A stretch of 60,000 bases of DNA, from contig CM043966.1 of NCBI GenBank assembly GCA_014529385.2, positions 98,383,587 to 98,443,586 on the forward strand. The letters are read 5' to 3'. This DNA is from Adiantum capillus-veneris. Lineage: Eukaryota; Streptophyta; Polypodiopsida; Polypodiales; Pteridaceae. The notes beneath the pieces were generated by a model. The model saw nothing but the letters and a program-made list of their open reading frames with translations. It did not search any database and was not told where the DNA came from. The position numbers were made by a program, and so were the translations under genes. Positions 1 through 10,651 of this stretch are shown piece after piece. Position 1 is the first letter of the stretch; every line of letters begins with the position of its first letter.

Positions 1-76
1 CCAAAAGATGTTATATTTTTTGATCCCCTGTCAGACCCACCAGTGGTTAAGAGGATTTTGGTATAGAGAGTTACTT

Positions 77-184
77 CTTGTATATAGCATGAGTCCATCT
101 TGTATATATCACGAGTCCATCTTGTATATAGTATGAGTCCATCTTGTATATAGCATGAGTCCATCTTGTACATAGCATGAGTCA
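77..184. repeat. 22-bp minisatellite, about 5 copies
   Basis: Five head-to-tail copies of a 22-bp unit of the form CTTGTATATAGCATGAGTCC plus AT. Copies differ by one to three bases and the last is incomplete. It lies upstream of the G1 gag in unassigned AT-rich sequence (1-436). An open frame on the minus strand through it is a repeat artefact. Confidence 0.9.
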
Positions 185-436
185 GTGATTGTATTAACTC
201 TTGTATATACCATGGTTTTATGGAAATGACATGCTTTGTGTAGTTTAATTGGGATGGTTATAGTAATTATCGGATTTCTTTTTTCATTCAAAATTTTGAA
301 AGTATACAGATTAGAAAAATTGCATGACAACACAAAATTATTGTTATCACTAAAAGATCTTCATTAATTAAAAACCCAGGGTAATGCAAAAAGCCTCTAC
401 ACTCCCACCCAAGAAAAGAAACTACTACTAAAATAG

Positions 437-1367
437 GTTCAACTCCCAACTTTCAAGGGAGAGGGAACCAACTTAGAATGTGATGCCGAAGCCTGGCTGG
501 ACGCCATGGATGATTATTTCTTGGCAGCAGGAACTGCTTCGGAAAATCAGGCAATGCTAGGAATGTTTCGACTCACTGGAGATGCAAAACTCTGGTGGAA
601 ACAATATTGTAGAGATAACCCTTCCATTAGTCCATCCTAGGAAAGAATGAATTAGGCAGTGAAAGAAAGATATCTTCCTCCAGCTCATCAAGCTATCAAA
701 ATGAATGAATTCTTCGCCCTCAAACATTTAGGGCTTACTTTGGAAGAGTACTACACCAAATATGTGTCTTTACGAATTTATGCAACACCAATGACAATGG
801 AACAACAGATTGCTCGTTTCTGCCAGGGTCTAAACAAACCTTTAAGTACCCACTTAGAATCTATGAGACCCATATCTATTCAGGATGCTCTTCTGAGAGC
901 TAAACCGCTTGCAGCTGAAGGAAACCCCCCTGCAAGGAACTATTATAACTACAATAACTTTAGAGGAAGAGCAAGGGGAAATTACAACCAAGGAAATCAA
1001 CGAAGGGCAGTGTCAGCTACAGCCACCATAGAGCATACTTTTCCAAATATCAGATGTTATGGATGCAATAGAATGGGTCACTACAAGAGCCAATGCCCCG
1101 AGGGAAAAATCCCCAAGTTGCTACTGGAACCACGGGCCTCATAATCAGATAGGACAAGGAAATAATCAGAGAGGTAGAGGAAATAGAGGACGAGGCAAAG
1201 GAGGAGGTAGAGGAGCCAGAGCTTATGCTGCAGTAGGAGAGCCAACCTTACTGGATGAGGAAGACAAAAGAGCTACTCTTTTTGCCGCCATTGATAACCC
1301 TGGATCTCGGCAACAGTATGCTGTCATCCAAACCACAAAGAAGGTGAAAAATTTGAACTACTTATAG
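437..1367 (+). pseudogene. G1 gag (capsid/nucleocapsid), broken
   Basis: The frame opens near 437 and reads through a retrotransposon gag domain (EAWLDAMDDYFLAAG, then GDAKLWWKQY near 585-610). Two in-frame TAG codons follow near 639-657, where related gag proteins usually have Trp. The main open stretch is 659-1144, with a CCHC zinc knuckle CYGCNRMGHYKSQC at about 1054-1095. A frameshift at the knuckle continues the Gly/Arg-rich tail in another frame to 1367. Gag would package the element RNA. No functional start codon could be chosen. Confidence 0.8.
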
Positions 1368-3830
1368 ATTGTGGCAGCACACACTCTTTTCTCTCCCCTA
1401 AATGTTTAAGGAAACTTAAATTGAACCAATAGCCCACCAAGAAATTAGTGGTAGAACTAGCAAATGGGAAAGGGGTTCTATCTCAATTTACAGCCGAAGA
1501 AGTTGAGTTTGAATTGGGAGGAATCCTTACTTCATCTTACTTTCGGACTCTACCAGTAAGAATCTATGACGGTATTCTAGAAATGGATTGGTTAATCAAA
1601 AATCAAGCCCATATTCACTGTGCTCAAGGGAACCTATCCTTCAAAAATCACTTAGGTGAAGAAACGTTAGTACAAGGATCAAATGGGAAGCCTAAGGCTC
1701 ATTTAGTTAAGGCTAGTCGACTTCTGAAGGGGTTACGCAAGGGGCAACAGATCTTTGAAGTAAAACTTAATAAAGCTGATGATTCAACCGACAACACAAC
1801 TCTAGAATGGCTTAAGGAATTTTCGAATATATTTCCGGAAGATCTCTCAAATTTACCTCCTCCAAGGGATTAGACCACAAAATAGAAACCTTTCCAGGTA
1901 GTGAACCAATTTCAAAAAGACCCTACAAAATGTCCCTCCCTGAAGCTATTGAACTGAAAGAACAGCTTCGTCAGCTTATTGAACAAGGATTCATAAGACC
2001 AAGCATTTCACCCTGGGGAGCGCCTGCTCTATTCCAAAAGAAGAAGGATGGATCTTTACGTCTCTGCGGAGCCAAGGTATTCACAAAAATTGATCTCAGA
2101 TCAGGTTACCATCTGGAATTCCTAGCTGTCATCCATGCTCTTAAACTCTGGAGGCACTATCTTCTAGGAGGAAAGTTTCAGTTAATCACTGATCATCAGA
2201 GTCTAAAATGGATTTTTTCACAAGCAACACTCAACATGAGGCAGAGAAGATGGATAGAACTTTTACAGGAATATGATTTTGAAATAAAATATAAACCAGG
2301 AAAAGAGAATGTGGTTGCTGATGCCCTTAGCCGTAAGGTTTTTCTTGGGGCTTTTTCCACAGTCAACAATCCAATCCTAAACAAGGTTAAGGAAGCCTCC
2401 CTGGAAGATGAGGATTATCAAAAACTCCTACAGGTTATTAATCAACAAGACCTAAAAGAGAAAGAGAAAGCCACAATCAAGGATTATTCACTTGAGGATG
2501 GGCTTCTCTATTATAAGTATCGGCTTTACATTCCTAAGAATTCAACATTGAAGGAGTTAATCCTTTGTGAAGGACATAACGCTCTAGTTGCCGGCCATCT
2601 TGGCTATGCAAAGACCCTTGATGCCATAAGGAAAAGATATTTTTGGCCAGGAATGAAAGGAGATATACTTCGCTACATCAAACAATGTCTTTCTTGTCAA
2701 AGGAAGAAGGTTGAACGAGTAATGATGCTAGGAAAACTTCCCCTGGACATTCCTCAAATGAAATGGGAACTCATTAGCATGGACTTTGTAACATGCATTC
2801 CCACTGTTCAAGGGGGTTACGACTCCATTATGGTGGTAGTGGATATGCTGACTAAAGTATCTCATTTGATGCCTATGAAAACAACTTACACTGCATCAGA
2901 CATAAGCCGTTTATTTATCAAAGAGATCTTTAGATTACACGGACTTCCTAAGAGAATAGTCAGTGACAGAGATGCAAATTTTACTTCAAAATTTTGGAAA
3001 GCTTTATTTGAATCCTTAGGTACCCAGCTATGTTTCAGTACAGCCTATCACCCTCAGAGGGACGACCAAACGGAAAGAATGAATCAAGTTATTGAAGACA
3101 TCCTTAGAGCCTACTGTAGTAGAGAACCCCGAAAATGGATACAATTTTCTTCCTCTAGTGGAATTCGCCTATGATTCCTCATTTCATAAAAGCATTGGGA
3201 TGTCACCATTTAATGCTCTTTATGGGCATGAATGTATATCACCCCTAAACTTTTCTGACCCTACTACAAGAGTAGAAGCTTCAAAGCAAATGTTGGAGGA
3301 GATGGATGCCCAAACCAAAGCCATATGACAGGACATTCAGACAGCTAAGGACTGCCAAAAACATTATGCTGATCAAAAACAGTCTGACCAGTTTCTCGAA
3401 CAAGGGGATAAAGTATTTCTTAGGGTACGTCCAAAGAGAAGCAATTTATCCTTGGGAAAATACAAAAAACTAAGCCCCATATATTGTGGACCTTATGAAG
3501 TGATTAAAGTAATCAGTGATCAAGATTACAAATTAAAACTACCTGAACACCTCAAGGTCCATAATGTATTCCATATCAGTCTTCTAAAACCCTACATCCC
3601 AAATCCCAATCACACTTTAGATGATGAACAGAATGTGATGCAGAAGCAAGGAATTCTTGAACTCCAACCAGATTGTATTCTCGATACTAGGGAAACAAGT
3701 CTATGAAACAGAGTAATTAGGGAACATTTAGTAAAATGGAAGGACTACCCCACTAAAGACACCACATGGGAGGACGAAGTATCACTTCGCAAAGATTTCC
3801 CCAATTTCGGTTGAGATGAGGACATCTCAA
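1348..3830 (+). pseudogene. G1 pol: protease, RT remnant, RNase H, integrase, chromodomain
   Basis: Protease motif LLIDCGSTHSF lies at about 1357-1390. Reverse transcriptase survives only as two scraps ([15 protein letters not shown] near 1991, and [11 protein letters not shown] near 2081); the YxDD core is deleted and the frame jumps straight into RNase H ([12 protein letters not shown] near 2180, VADALSRK near 2310). Integrase follows: H2C2 region about 2570-2705 ([12 protein letters not shown] to CLSC), first Asp in SMDFVTCIP, second in VSDRDANF, Glu in QTERMNQV. A frameshift near 3115 and further stops break it. After GPYEVIKV the tail from about 3664 (ILDTRE, then LVKWKDYP and WEDE) is a chromodomain, a chromatin reader used in target choice. 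Confidence 0.85.
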
Positions 3831-3849
3831 TTCCTTAAGTTGGGGTGAT

Positions 3850-4640
3850 TGTAAGGTTTCCAGTTTCTGAAACCTTAGAAAATGTACAAAGCCTGTTAAA
3901 TTTAACTTGGTTATTGAGAAAACACTGTAGAATGATCCAACTATGGGTGATATTGGTATTTTTGGAACCGTAACCAGAGCTTTACTATGGTTAGAATTTT
4001 TCAAAATCAGATTCCGATGAAATCTGAACAAGTTTATGGGCTCTGAAAGGTTACACTAGGAATTTAATTAGTTTAAAATTGGATGGATTCAGTAATTATT
4101 ATTGCTAGACTTTCTTATCCTAAGGTTCTAGAAATTGCAGATATTTCCAATTTTCATCATGAAAAATCAGAGAAATTAGCAGAAATCAATTTTGGAAGCT
4201 GGGGGGACTGTGTGGAGTTGTGGGGAACCTGCCCGAGACAAAATTAGCAGTAGGTGGTGCTAGTTGAAAGATGGGGCCTTGCTCGAGGTGCCAGAACCTG
4301 CCAGAAACAGCCCAGTGGCCCTGAAAAGCTATAAAAAGACCCCCTTCCTTTAAAAAAAAATAGACGCAGAGCCTTGGTACATTCTCTCTCATCTAGAGGG
4401 ACCTCTACGCAGAAATCACTAGAGAGCAAAGCTGTAGTTGGTTAATCAACGGTAATTAGCACTAACCTTTTTTAATTAGTAAAACTATGTTAACCTATTT
4501 ATATTTGTCTTTATTAATTGAAGATTAAACCTATGTATACTCTTGAACTCTCTTCTAAGTATTGAGATTAAGGTTAGAGACACCAAGCTAATTAATTATT
4601 ATACTATATTAGGGCTGAAATTACTCATTTTAACCATACA
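3850..4640 (+). repeat. probable 3' LTR of G1 (right end uncertain)
   Basis: It starts TGTAAGG directly after the purine-rich tract that follows the chromodomain. It holds a TATA-like element near 4330 and a poly-A stretch near 4351. Without a partner LTR in the window the right boundary is only a guess. Short open frames on the minus strand at 3753-4031 and 4186-4429 have no protein-like pattern. Confidence 0.45.
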
Positions 4641-4659
4641 TTAATGATATTTATATTAA

Positions 4660-6060
4660 TTAAATTTAGATTAAGATGAGATAATTATCAGAGCTGTGTT
4701 AGACTGTCATTATGTTAGAAAAATTATCTTTTAATTTTCTAAGTAATTCTTATAATTATTTAAGCAGAATTATACTGTTTTAAGAGAAAAGCAAAGGGCC
4801 AAATGATCAAATTAATCCAAAATTCTTTGAGATAATTATCAGAGGTAAATCATATTTTATGAAACACACGAAAATTATCTTAACCTCAAATAGTTAGTTT
4901 AACTAATTATCTCAATAGAATTACACTATTTTTAGGGAAAAAATAGAAGGGGAAAAATAGCAAGCTAATCCAAAATGATTTGAGATAATTATTAGAGGAA
5001 AAAGACATCTTATGGAATCCATGATAATTATTTTAACCTTAGATATTTAGTTTAACTTATTATCTCAAGAAAATTACACTATTTTTAGGGGAAAATAAAA
5101 GATGTAAAATATCATAATTAGTTTAACTAATTATCTCAGTAGAACTACACTATTTTTAGGAAAAAATAAAAGGAGAAAAACAACAAACTCATCGAAAATG
5201 CTTTGAGATAATTATCAAAGGAAAAAAAACACCTTTTTAAATTTGTGATAATTATTTTAGCTTCAGATAATTAGTTTAACTAATTATCTAAGTAGAATTA
5301 CACTGTTTTTAGGAAAAGCTAAAAGGGGGGAAATAACAAACTAATCCAAAATGCTTTGAAATAGCTATTAGAGGAAAAATACATCTTAAAAAATCCATGA
5401 TAATTATTATAACTTCAGATAATTAGTTTAACTAATTATCTCATTAGAGAAACACTGTTTTTAAGGAAAAATACAAGGGGGAAAATAGCAAACTAATATA
5501 AAAAGCTTTGAGATAATTATGAGAGGAAAAAAACATCTTTTGAAACCTATGATAATTATCTTAATCTCAGATAGTTAGTTTAACTAATTATCTCGATAGA
5601 AAAATACTATTTTTAAGAAAAAATAAAAAGAGAAAAATAGTAAACTAATCCAAATAGATTTGTGATAATTACCAAAGTTACAAATCATCTTAAGAAACCC
5701 ATGATAATTATTGTAACCTCAAATAATTAGTTTAACTAATTATCTCAATAGAAAAAAACCATTTTCATGGAAAAATAAAAAGGGAAAAATAGTAAACTAA
5801 TTTAAAAATATTTGAGATAATTATCAACAATAAAATACACCTTAAGAAAATCATCATAAATATCTTAATCTCAAAAAGTTAGTTTAGCTAATTATCTCAA
5901 TAGAAAAACACTGTTTTAAAGAGAAAATAAAAGGGAAAAAATGGCAAATTAATTTTAAAACCTTTGAGATAATTATCAAAGGTAAGATACGTCTTGAGGG
6001 ACCTGTGATAAATATCTTAACCTTAGATAATTAATTTAGATACTTATTTTTATTAAAAGC
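4660..6060. repeat. AT-rich satellite, about 152-bp unit, 9-10 copies
   Basis: The landmark TTGAGATAATTATCAGAGG recurs at about 4676, 4829, 4981, 5204, 5357, 5510, 5661, 5813 and 5965. The steps are 151-153 bp except one of 223 bp, which is a unit plus an extra half unit. Every unit also carries a near-perfect palindrome of the type GATAATTAGTT-T-AACTAATTATC (11-bp arms, 1-bp centre). Copies diverge moderately. No ORFs and no element ends are visible. Flanking 6061-6330 is plain AT-rich sequence. Confidence 0.88.
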
Positions 6061-6332
6061 AACCGATTTTGTGTATAAACCTGGGAAAAGAAATTAGTAA
6101 ATGAATTTATATTATAGACTAAGGACAAATCCAGTAAAATAGCCTCCATAATTATATAATAATTATGGGAGAATACTAACAGTACAAGGAGGTTACATGA
6201 TAAATATTTCATCCACTAACTAACAAGGATACCTATTTATTCCAAAAATCCTTATTTTTGGGTAAAAAGGAAGAAAAGAGATTATTCATTTAATCCTCTA
6301 ATCGATTAAGTCCTACTATAAAGGCTGCCAAT

Positions 6333-6530
6333 ATGGCTCCAAAGAGAACCAGAGGAAATCATCTTACCGGTGAAGAGGATATTAGCAACCAAAGAAATAA
6401 AGCCACTCATGACCATGAGAATGGGCCTAGTCATAGGCCTACGGAGGAAAGTCTGCAGGCACCAGAGCAGCAGCACATGGCCGACCAGTCATCACAGGTG
6501 GATTTCCATTTTGTTTACTTAAGTCTTTAA
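6333..6530 (+). CDS. short hydrophilic ORF, possible gag N-terminus fragment
   Basis: 65 codons from an ATG, starting MAPKRTRGNHLTGEED, highly charged and without a recognisable domain. A TATAAAGG-like box lies about 20 bp upstream. The composition resembles the disordered start of some Ty3/gypsy gag proteins, but no capsid domain or zinc knuckle follows. It may be the stub of an element whose remainder is lost, or chance. Confidence 0.25.
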   Translation: MAPKRTRGNHLTGEEDISNQRNKATHDHENGPSHRPTEESLQAPEQQHMADQSSQVDFHFVYLSL

Positions 6531-7570
6531 CTAGATTAAAGTTCATTTCTAAATTAGCATTGCATACGTAAGGATTAGGAAGGATAAACTGGCTGTAAAT
6601 AGAAGGTAACTTCCAAGAAACCAACGAGCAATGATTGTAAATAGAAAAGAAATGATTGGGTTATGACTGATTGACCTAGGAAAGAAATATTTGACCATCC
6701 TGAAGACAGCTTGTCTCAAGACACCTCTGATTCCTTGGAATATTTTACTCCAGGTAATCAGTAATGATGGCGATTCCACCATGGATGAGTCGGTTTCCTT
6801 AGTGCGCGTGGAGTCTTTACCCCGTGCTTGTTTGTGCTTCTGGATATTACTTAGGATATCAAGTTTATCTTAGAGGAACCGACCGGTCGTTTGGGGAATT
6901 GGTTGGCGTATGGGCGCCCGGACTATAAGTGATGGTTTTTTCCACCTTGGGTTTTATAAATAAGGAATGGGTGCCGTTTTTTCACCCTTGTATAGGTGGT
7001 CTTGAGACAAGCCAGTACTGGTCAGAGATACTTTAGAATGACAGTACCTTGTCTTAAGTCTAAAGATGTTTGTTTGCTAAAAGAATGTTTTCAATACTAT
7101 TTTCAAGGGTTGTCTTAATGAAATTCAGTTATGAAAGTTAAAAGAAATCATTGTTTTAATTGTGATAAGAATGTGGAAGTAATTAAACAACATAGAATCA
7201 TGTGTGAGTGCGGTGTGGTAAGTGGGGATTGACTAAGGTTGTCAATCATGGATGGGTGGACCTGATTAGTCAGGTAACTATCCATTCTCGCGCACTAAAA
7301 ACATCTAGAAACTTCTTCACTTGGAAGAGGAGTCCACCAACGGCTGTGCCCTCACATATGTTAGGGGGAAAAAAGCGTTGGCTAAGGAAACCTTAATCTG
7401 AATGATGAAAGTTATAGGGCCAGAATAGTTTTTTTTTATTCAAGAAGTTGTCCCGTTTCCAGTACGAGGCAGGACTAGGTCTCCTTCTAGGGCTATAAAC
7501 CTAAACCATTATCAATGGTAAGGGTGAATTCCTTGGAATTCTTCTTGTTGAGGGCTCAGATTTTATTAGG
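6531..7570. other. unassigned interval with a 14-bp inverted repeat
   Basis: No protein-coding pattern is convincing here. GCTTGTCTCAAGAC at 6709-6722 recurs inverted as GTCTTGAGACAAGC at 6999-7012, enclosing about 300 bp. A TATA-like TTATAAATAAGG near 6953 lies between them. This could be part of a decayed LTR or a MITE-like unit, but no target duplication was found. Short open frames at 7208-7396 and 7515-7718 look like noise. Confidence 0.35.
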
Positions 7571-7574
7571 CCTA

Positions 7575-8175
7575 GAGACCTGTCAAGGGTCCCATCCCGC
7601 TTTCAGTGTGGGAGGGTTTGGGGTGCTCACATGTTATATAGTTATTTTCGAATATGTTAAATTGTCTACTAGCATAGGAGATAGGAGAATCCAATGTTTC
7701 TTCCACGAGCTGGGCTAAGATGCAGCTAGTGGGATAGATTGAAGCATCGACATGTACGTGGAACACTTTGTTCCATTTTGGAGCTTTTAGTTGTGGTGCT
7801 AAGCTCAAGGATTGCTTAAGATTTTGGAAGGATTCCTCACATTTATTACTCCATTCAAAGTGGGTGATAAGGCTGTATATGGGCCGAGCAATTATTGCAT
7901 ACATGTAGATAAATCTACGATAGTAACCACAATGTCTCATAAATGCCTACACTACTTTGACTACTATTGGCCTAGCCATTTTTGTGATCACTACCACCTT
8001 TTCCATGCCTATGGCTCATTAGCCTTTGGAATGGTTTTGGTGCATTGGTCAATTCGAAAGGCATTACTAAGCAAAAGTTACCCACTCCATAGCGAAGGCC
8101 GTTTTATGTTGCTCCTTGGGATTGACAGTCAATTGGTTGTATCCAGAGAATCCATCCAAGAAGCTATATGTTTCG
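7575..8175 (-). pseudogene. G2 pol fragment: RT middle to RNase H
   Basis: On the minus strand from 8175: SFLDGFSGYNQL, then KEQHKTAF, a frameshifted stretch like the MPF-LTNAP-FQRLM block, then YYRRFI, FEWSNKCEESFQNLK and HVDASIYPTSCILAQ, and ISYASRQFN from RNase H. This is the Ty3/gypsy RT palm into RNase H. The N-terminal RT half of the same element lies beyond copia A, from 21852 on, so A split this gene just before SFLDGFSGY. Several frameshifts and stops are present. Confidence 0.8.
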
Positions 8176-8373
8176 TGTTGGAATTAGGGTTGCAAAGAAA
8201 CGCACACATCTTGGAGAAGACAAAGGAAGCTCATGGCACACAATAGAGAGTGTGTTACTTAGTGTGAAATGGAAAGATAGATAGCCCTAGAATGATGGGC
8301 GTATATACAAGGCTCGAGGGAAAAAATGCCCCAGCGGTCCTAGTGTGTTCACTACCACATGTATATGGTAACA
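8176..8373 (-). repeat. A 3' LTR (left copy, internally deleted)
   Basis: 198 bp against 227 bp in the other family LTRs. The missing segment lies around the CCTCCTAAAG-type stretch near 8325-8350. Ends TGTTGG...TAACA are intact. Confidence 0.9.
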
Positions 8374-8448
8374 AATCCCACCTGGAGTGATGCGGTGAAC
8401 GAGAGATGGCACATGAGTAAAGGAAAGTGCCATGCCCTGAGGACATGA

Positions 8449-9983
8449 TCAGTCCACAAAGGGGAGTAAGCCCAAAGATTTGCGGAAAGCTTCAAGGTTC
8501 TCACTAGACAATGCCTTTGTGAAAAGATCTGCAAGGTTGTCCTGTGTTGGCACATAAGCCAAGCTGATCTCTCCTGTTGAGAGCCTCTCCCCAGCATAGT
8601 GGTAATGCACCTCAATGTGCTTTGTGCGAGCATGAAAAACTAGGTTCCTCGCAACTGCCAATGTGCTCTGACTGTCAGTGTAGATAGTGTTGGCAGTGTT
8701 CTGTCCAACACCCAAATCAGCCGTAAGTCGTCTGAGCCATACACACTCAGCTGTAGCTGTGAAGACTGCCCTGTACTTAGCCTCACAACTCTAAGTGGCC
8801 AAATTAGGTTGCTTCTTGCTCAACCATGATATACATGAACTGCCAATCATGAAACAAAAACCACTTGTGGACACTTGCATGTCAAAACAACCAGCCCAAT
8901 CTGAGTCCAAAAAAGCATGTAAGTCTGGTGGCAATGATCCCCCCTTGGGATATAACAAGCCAAGATGTAAAGTGCCACTAAGGTAGCGAAAATCCTCTTG
9001 ACAGCCTGCCAATGCTTAGACCCTGGGCTATGCATAAATCTGCTGACCTGTGAGACTGCAAACTGAATATCTGGTCTCGTGTTGCATACATAAATGAGGC
9101 AGCCAACAACAGCTTGGTAAAGAGTGACATCAGCAGGATCGCCAGCATCATGTAGACTCAACTTCATACCTGTTTCCATGGGAGTGGCATTAGGTTTGCA
9201 ATCCTCAAGTCCAAAATTACATAGCAATATCTCTATGTAGCTTTTCTCACACAAGGAAATACCACCATCACACTGCTTAAACTGTATACCCAAGTAATGA
9301 TGCAACAGCCCCAAATATTTCATCTTGAAAGTAGCATTCAAATCAGCCTTAAATTAAGCAATATGTCTCTCATTTGGTCCAGTGATCAACAAATCATCGA
9401 CATAAAGAACCATAATGAGAACTACATCACCCTCACGCTTTACATACAATGTGCTTTCTGTTGGATCGTTACGAAAGCCTTGTTTAACCAAATGAGTGTC
9501 AGCTTTTTCATACCGAGCATGAGGAGATTGCATCAACCCATACAAAGCCTTCTTACATCTACACACTTTTTCCTCTTGTCCTTTTATGACAAAACCGCAA
9601 GGCTGGGTTACATAAACTTCCTCAAATATGTCACCATTCAAGAAAGCGGTAACAATGTCTGATTGATATACATCCCAACCAAAATGAGCTGCCAATGCAC
9701 ATAGAAAACGCACAGTAGTCATACGACAAGTGGGAGAAAAAGTCTCTTCACAATCTATGCCTTTTTGCTGTGCATAACCCTTTGCAACAAGTCGAGCCTA
9801 ATGGCGATCGATCTCACCATCCAGCTTGCGTCTCAACTTGTAAACCCACTTCGTACCAATGGCCTTTTTTCCAGGAGGCAAATCACATAAAGTCCATGTG
9901 TCATTTTCTATAAGTGCATCATATTCTGATTGCATGGCAGCCATCCAATTTTCTGAATTCTGTGCTTCATCAAAAGACAGAGG
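8449..9983 (-). pseudogene. A pol, 3' half: reverse transcriptase and RNase H
   Basis: Reads on the minus strand from 9983. SFDEAQNSENW opens the RT, followed by KKAIGTKWVYKL, the ALYGL block and catalytic LYVDDLLITG near 9395. RNase H follows (LDSDWAGCF near 8900, IYTDSQSTLAVARN, HIEVHYHY, ADLFTKAL) and the frame ends LLPFVD at 8449. Compared with B it has stops in EIDRH-stop-ARLVAKG, HIA-stop-FKAD and LAT-stop-SCEAEYRAV, all transversions relative to B, plus small indels. Its 5' half is at 18558-21288. Confidence 0.9.
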
Positions 9984-10210
9984 TGTTACCATATACATGT
10001 GGTAGTGATGTGTGTGAACACACTAGGACCGCCAGGGCATTTTTTCCCTCTTTAGGAGGTTTTTTCCCCCATGCATTGTATATACGCCCATCACTCTAGG
10101 GCTAACTATCTTTCCATTGCACACTAAGTAACACACTCTCTATTGTGTGCCTCGAGCTTCCTTCGTCTTCTCCAAGCTGTGTGTGTTTCTCTGCAACCCT
10201 AATTCCAACA
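9984..10210 (+). repeat. B 5' LTR
   Basis: TGTTACC...CCAACA, 227 bp. Compared with the 3' LTR it has substitutions in the CCCTCTTTAGG, CCCCCATGC and GCTTCCTTCG stretches (4 in all). Confidence 0.95.
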
Positions 10211-10212
10211 AT

Positions 10213-10224
10213 TGGTATCAGAGC
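10213..10224 (+). other. B primer binding site (initiator-Met tRNA)
   Basis: TGGTATCAGAGC, two bases after the LTR end, matches the 3' end complement of plant initiator-Met tRNA, the usual primer of copia elements. Confidence 0.93.
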
Positions 10225-10406
10225 AGGTCACGTCCTCCCGGGCTTAGTCGCCAGCTGCTCCAGCACACGCCTGCTCACTTTCTCCGATTTCAGTGAGCTT
10301 TGGCGAGCGTTCGCAGGTCGACAAATATTTTGGGAGGGCTCACAGTGCAGATTTTCTGTCAGTGTCGTTTTCTGCATAACAGGTGCCTTATAGTCTTCTA
10401 CGGTTT

Positions 10407-10420
10407 GTGCTATATAGCAC
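10407..10420. promoter_or_regulatory. 14-bp perfect palindrome in the B leader
   Basis: GTGCTATATAGCAC is its own reverse complement. The same 14 bases occur at the equivalent place in A (21352-21365) although nearby leader sequence has diverged by substitutions and a deletion. A self-complementary leader loop could serve RNA dimerisation; this is inference. Confidence 0.5.
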
Positions 10421-10448
10421 AAGTTGTTCCCACTCCATTACTCCTATT

Positions 10449-10637
10449 TGTTGGGGTATAGGCGCCTGTGCCTTGCCCGGCCGCCCAGAGTCTGGACGCC
10501 CACTGACTTGTATACCTTATACATAGCAGAAGTGTATAGGGGGCTGCTCACTCTTTGGAGTCTCCCCACCCACATCGTGTCTATCTCCTTCTCTTTCTCT
10601 CTCACTCTCCGTCTGTGGTGCTCCCCGATCCCCTTCA
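10449..10637 (+). repeat. C 5' LTR
   Basis: TGTTGGGGTATAGG...CCCCTTCA, 189 bp, unrelated in sequence to the A/B LTR. It contains a CT-rich stretch near its 3' end. Confidence 0.95.
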
Positions 10638-10639
10638 AT

Positions 10640-10651
10640 TGGTATCAGAGC
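10640..10651 (+). other. C primer binding site (initiator-Met tRNA)
   Basis: TGGTATCAGAGC two bases after the LTR, the same primer class as A, B, E and F. Confidence 0.92.

Larger units (their letters stand above)
437..4640 (+). mobile_element. G1: degenerate chromodomain Ty3/gypsy retrotransposon
   Basis: Order on the + strand: gag with CCHC knuckle, aspartic protease, reverse transcriptase remnant, RNase H, H2C2 integrase, chromodomain. That order (integrase last, then chromodomain) is the chromovirus branch of Ty3/gypsy. A purine-rich TTAAGTTGGGGTGAT at 3835-3849 precedes TGTAAGG at 3850, the likely start of the 3' LTR. A TATA-like TATAAAAAG near 4330 would be its promoter. The LTR's right edge is unclear (I stop near 4640, where the satellite begins), and no matching 5' LTR is visible in 1-436. 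Frameshifts, stops and RT deletions show it is long dead. Confidence 0.85.

Noticed and set aside
1-436. A 5' LTR of G1 in the first 436 bases
   Set aside because: No similarity to 3850-4640 could be seen and no clear primer site; only a weak TGGTATAGAG near 59.
7812-8246. 144-codon plus-strand ORF over 7812-8246
   Set aside because: Antisense to G2 RT and running into the A LTR; no protein-like motif.
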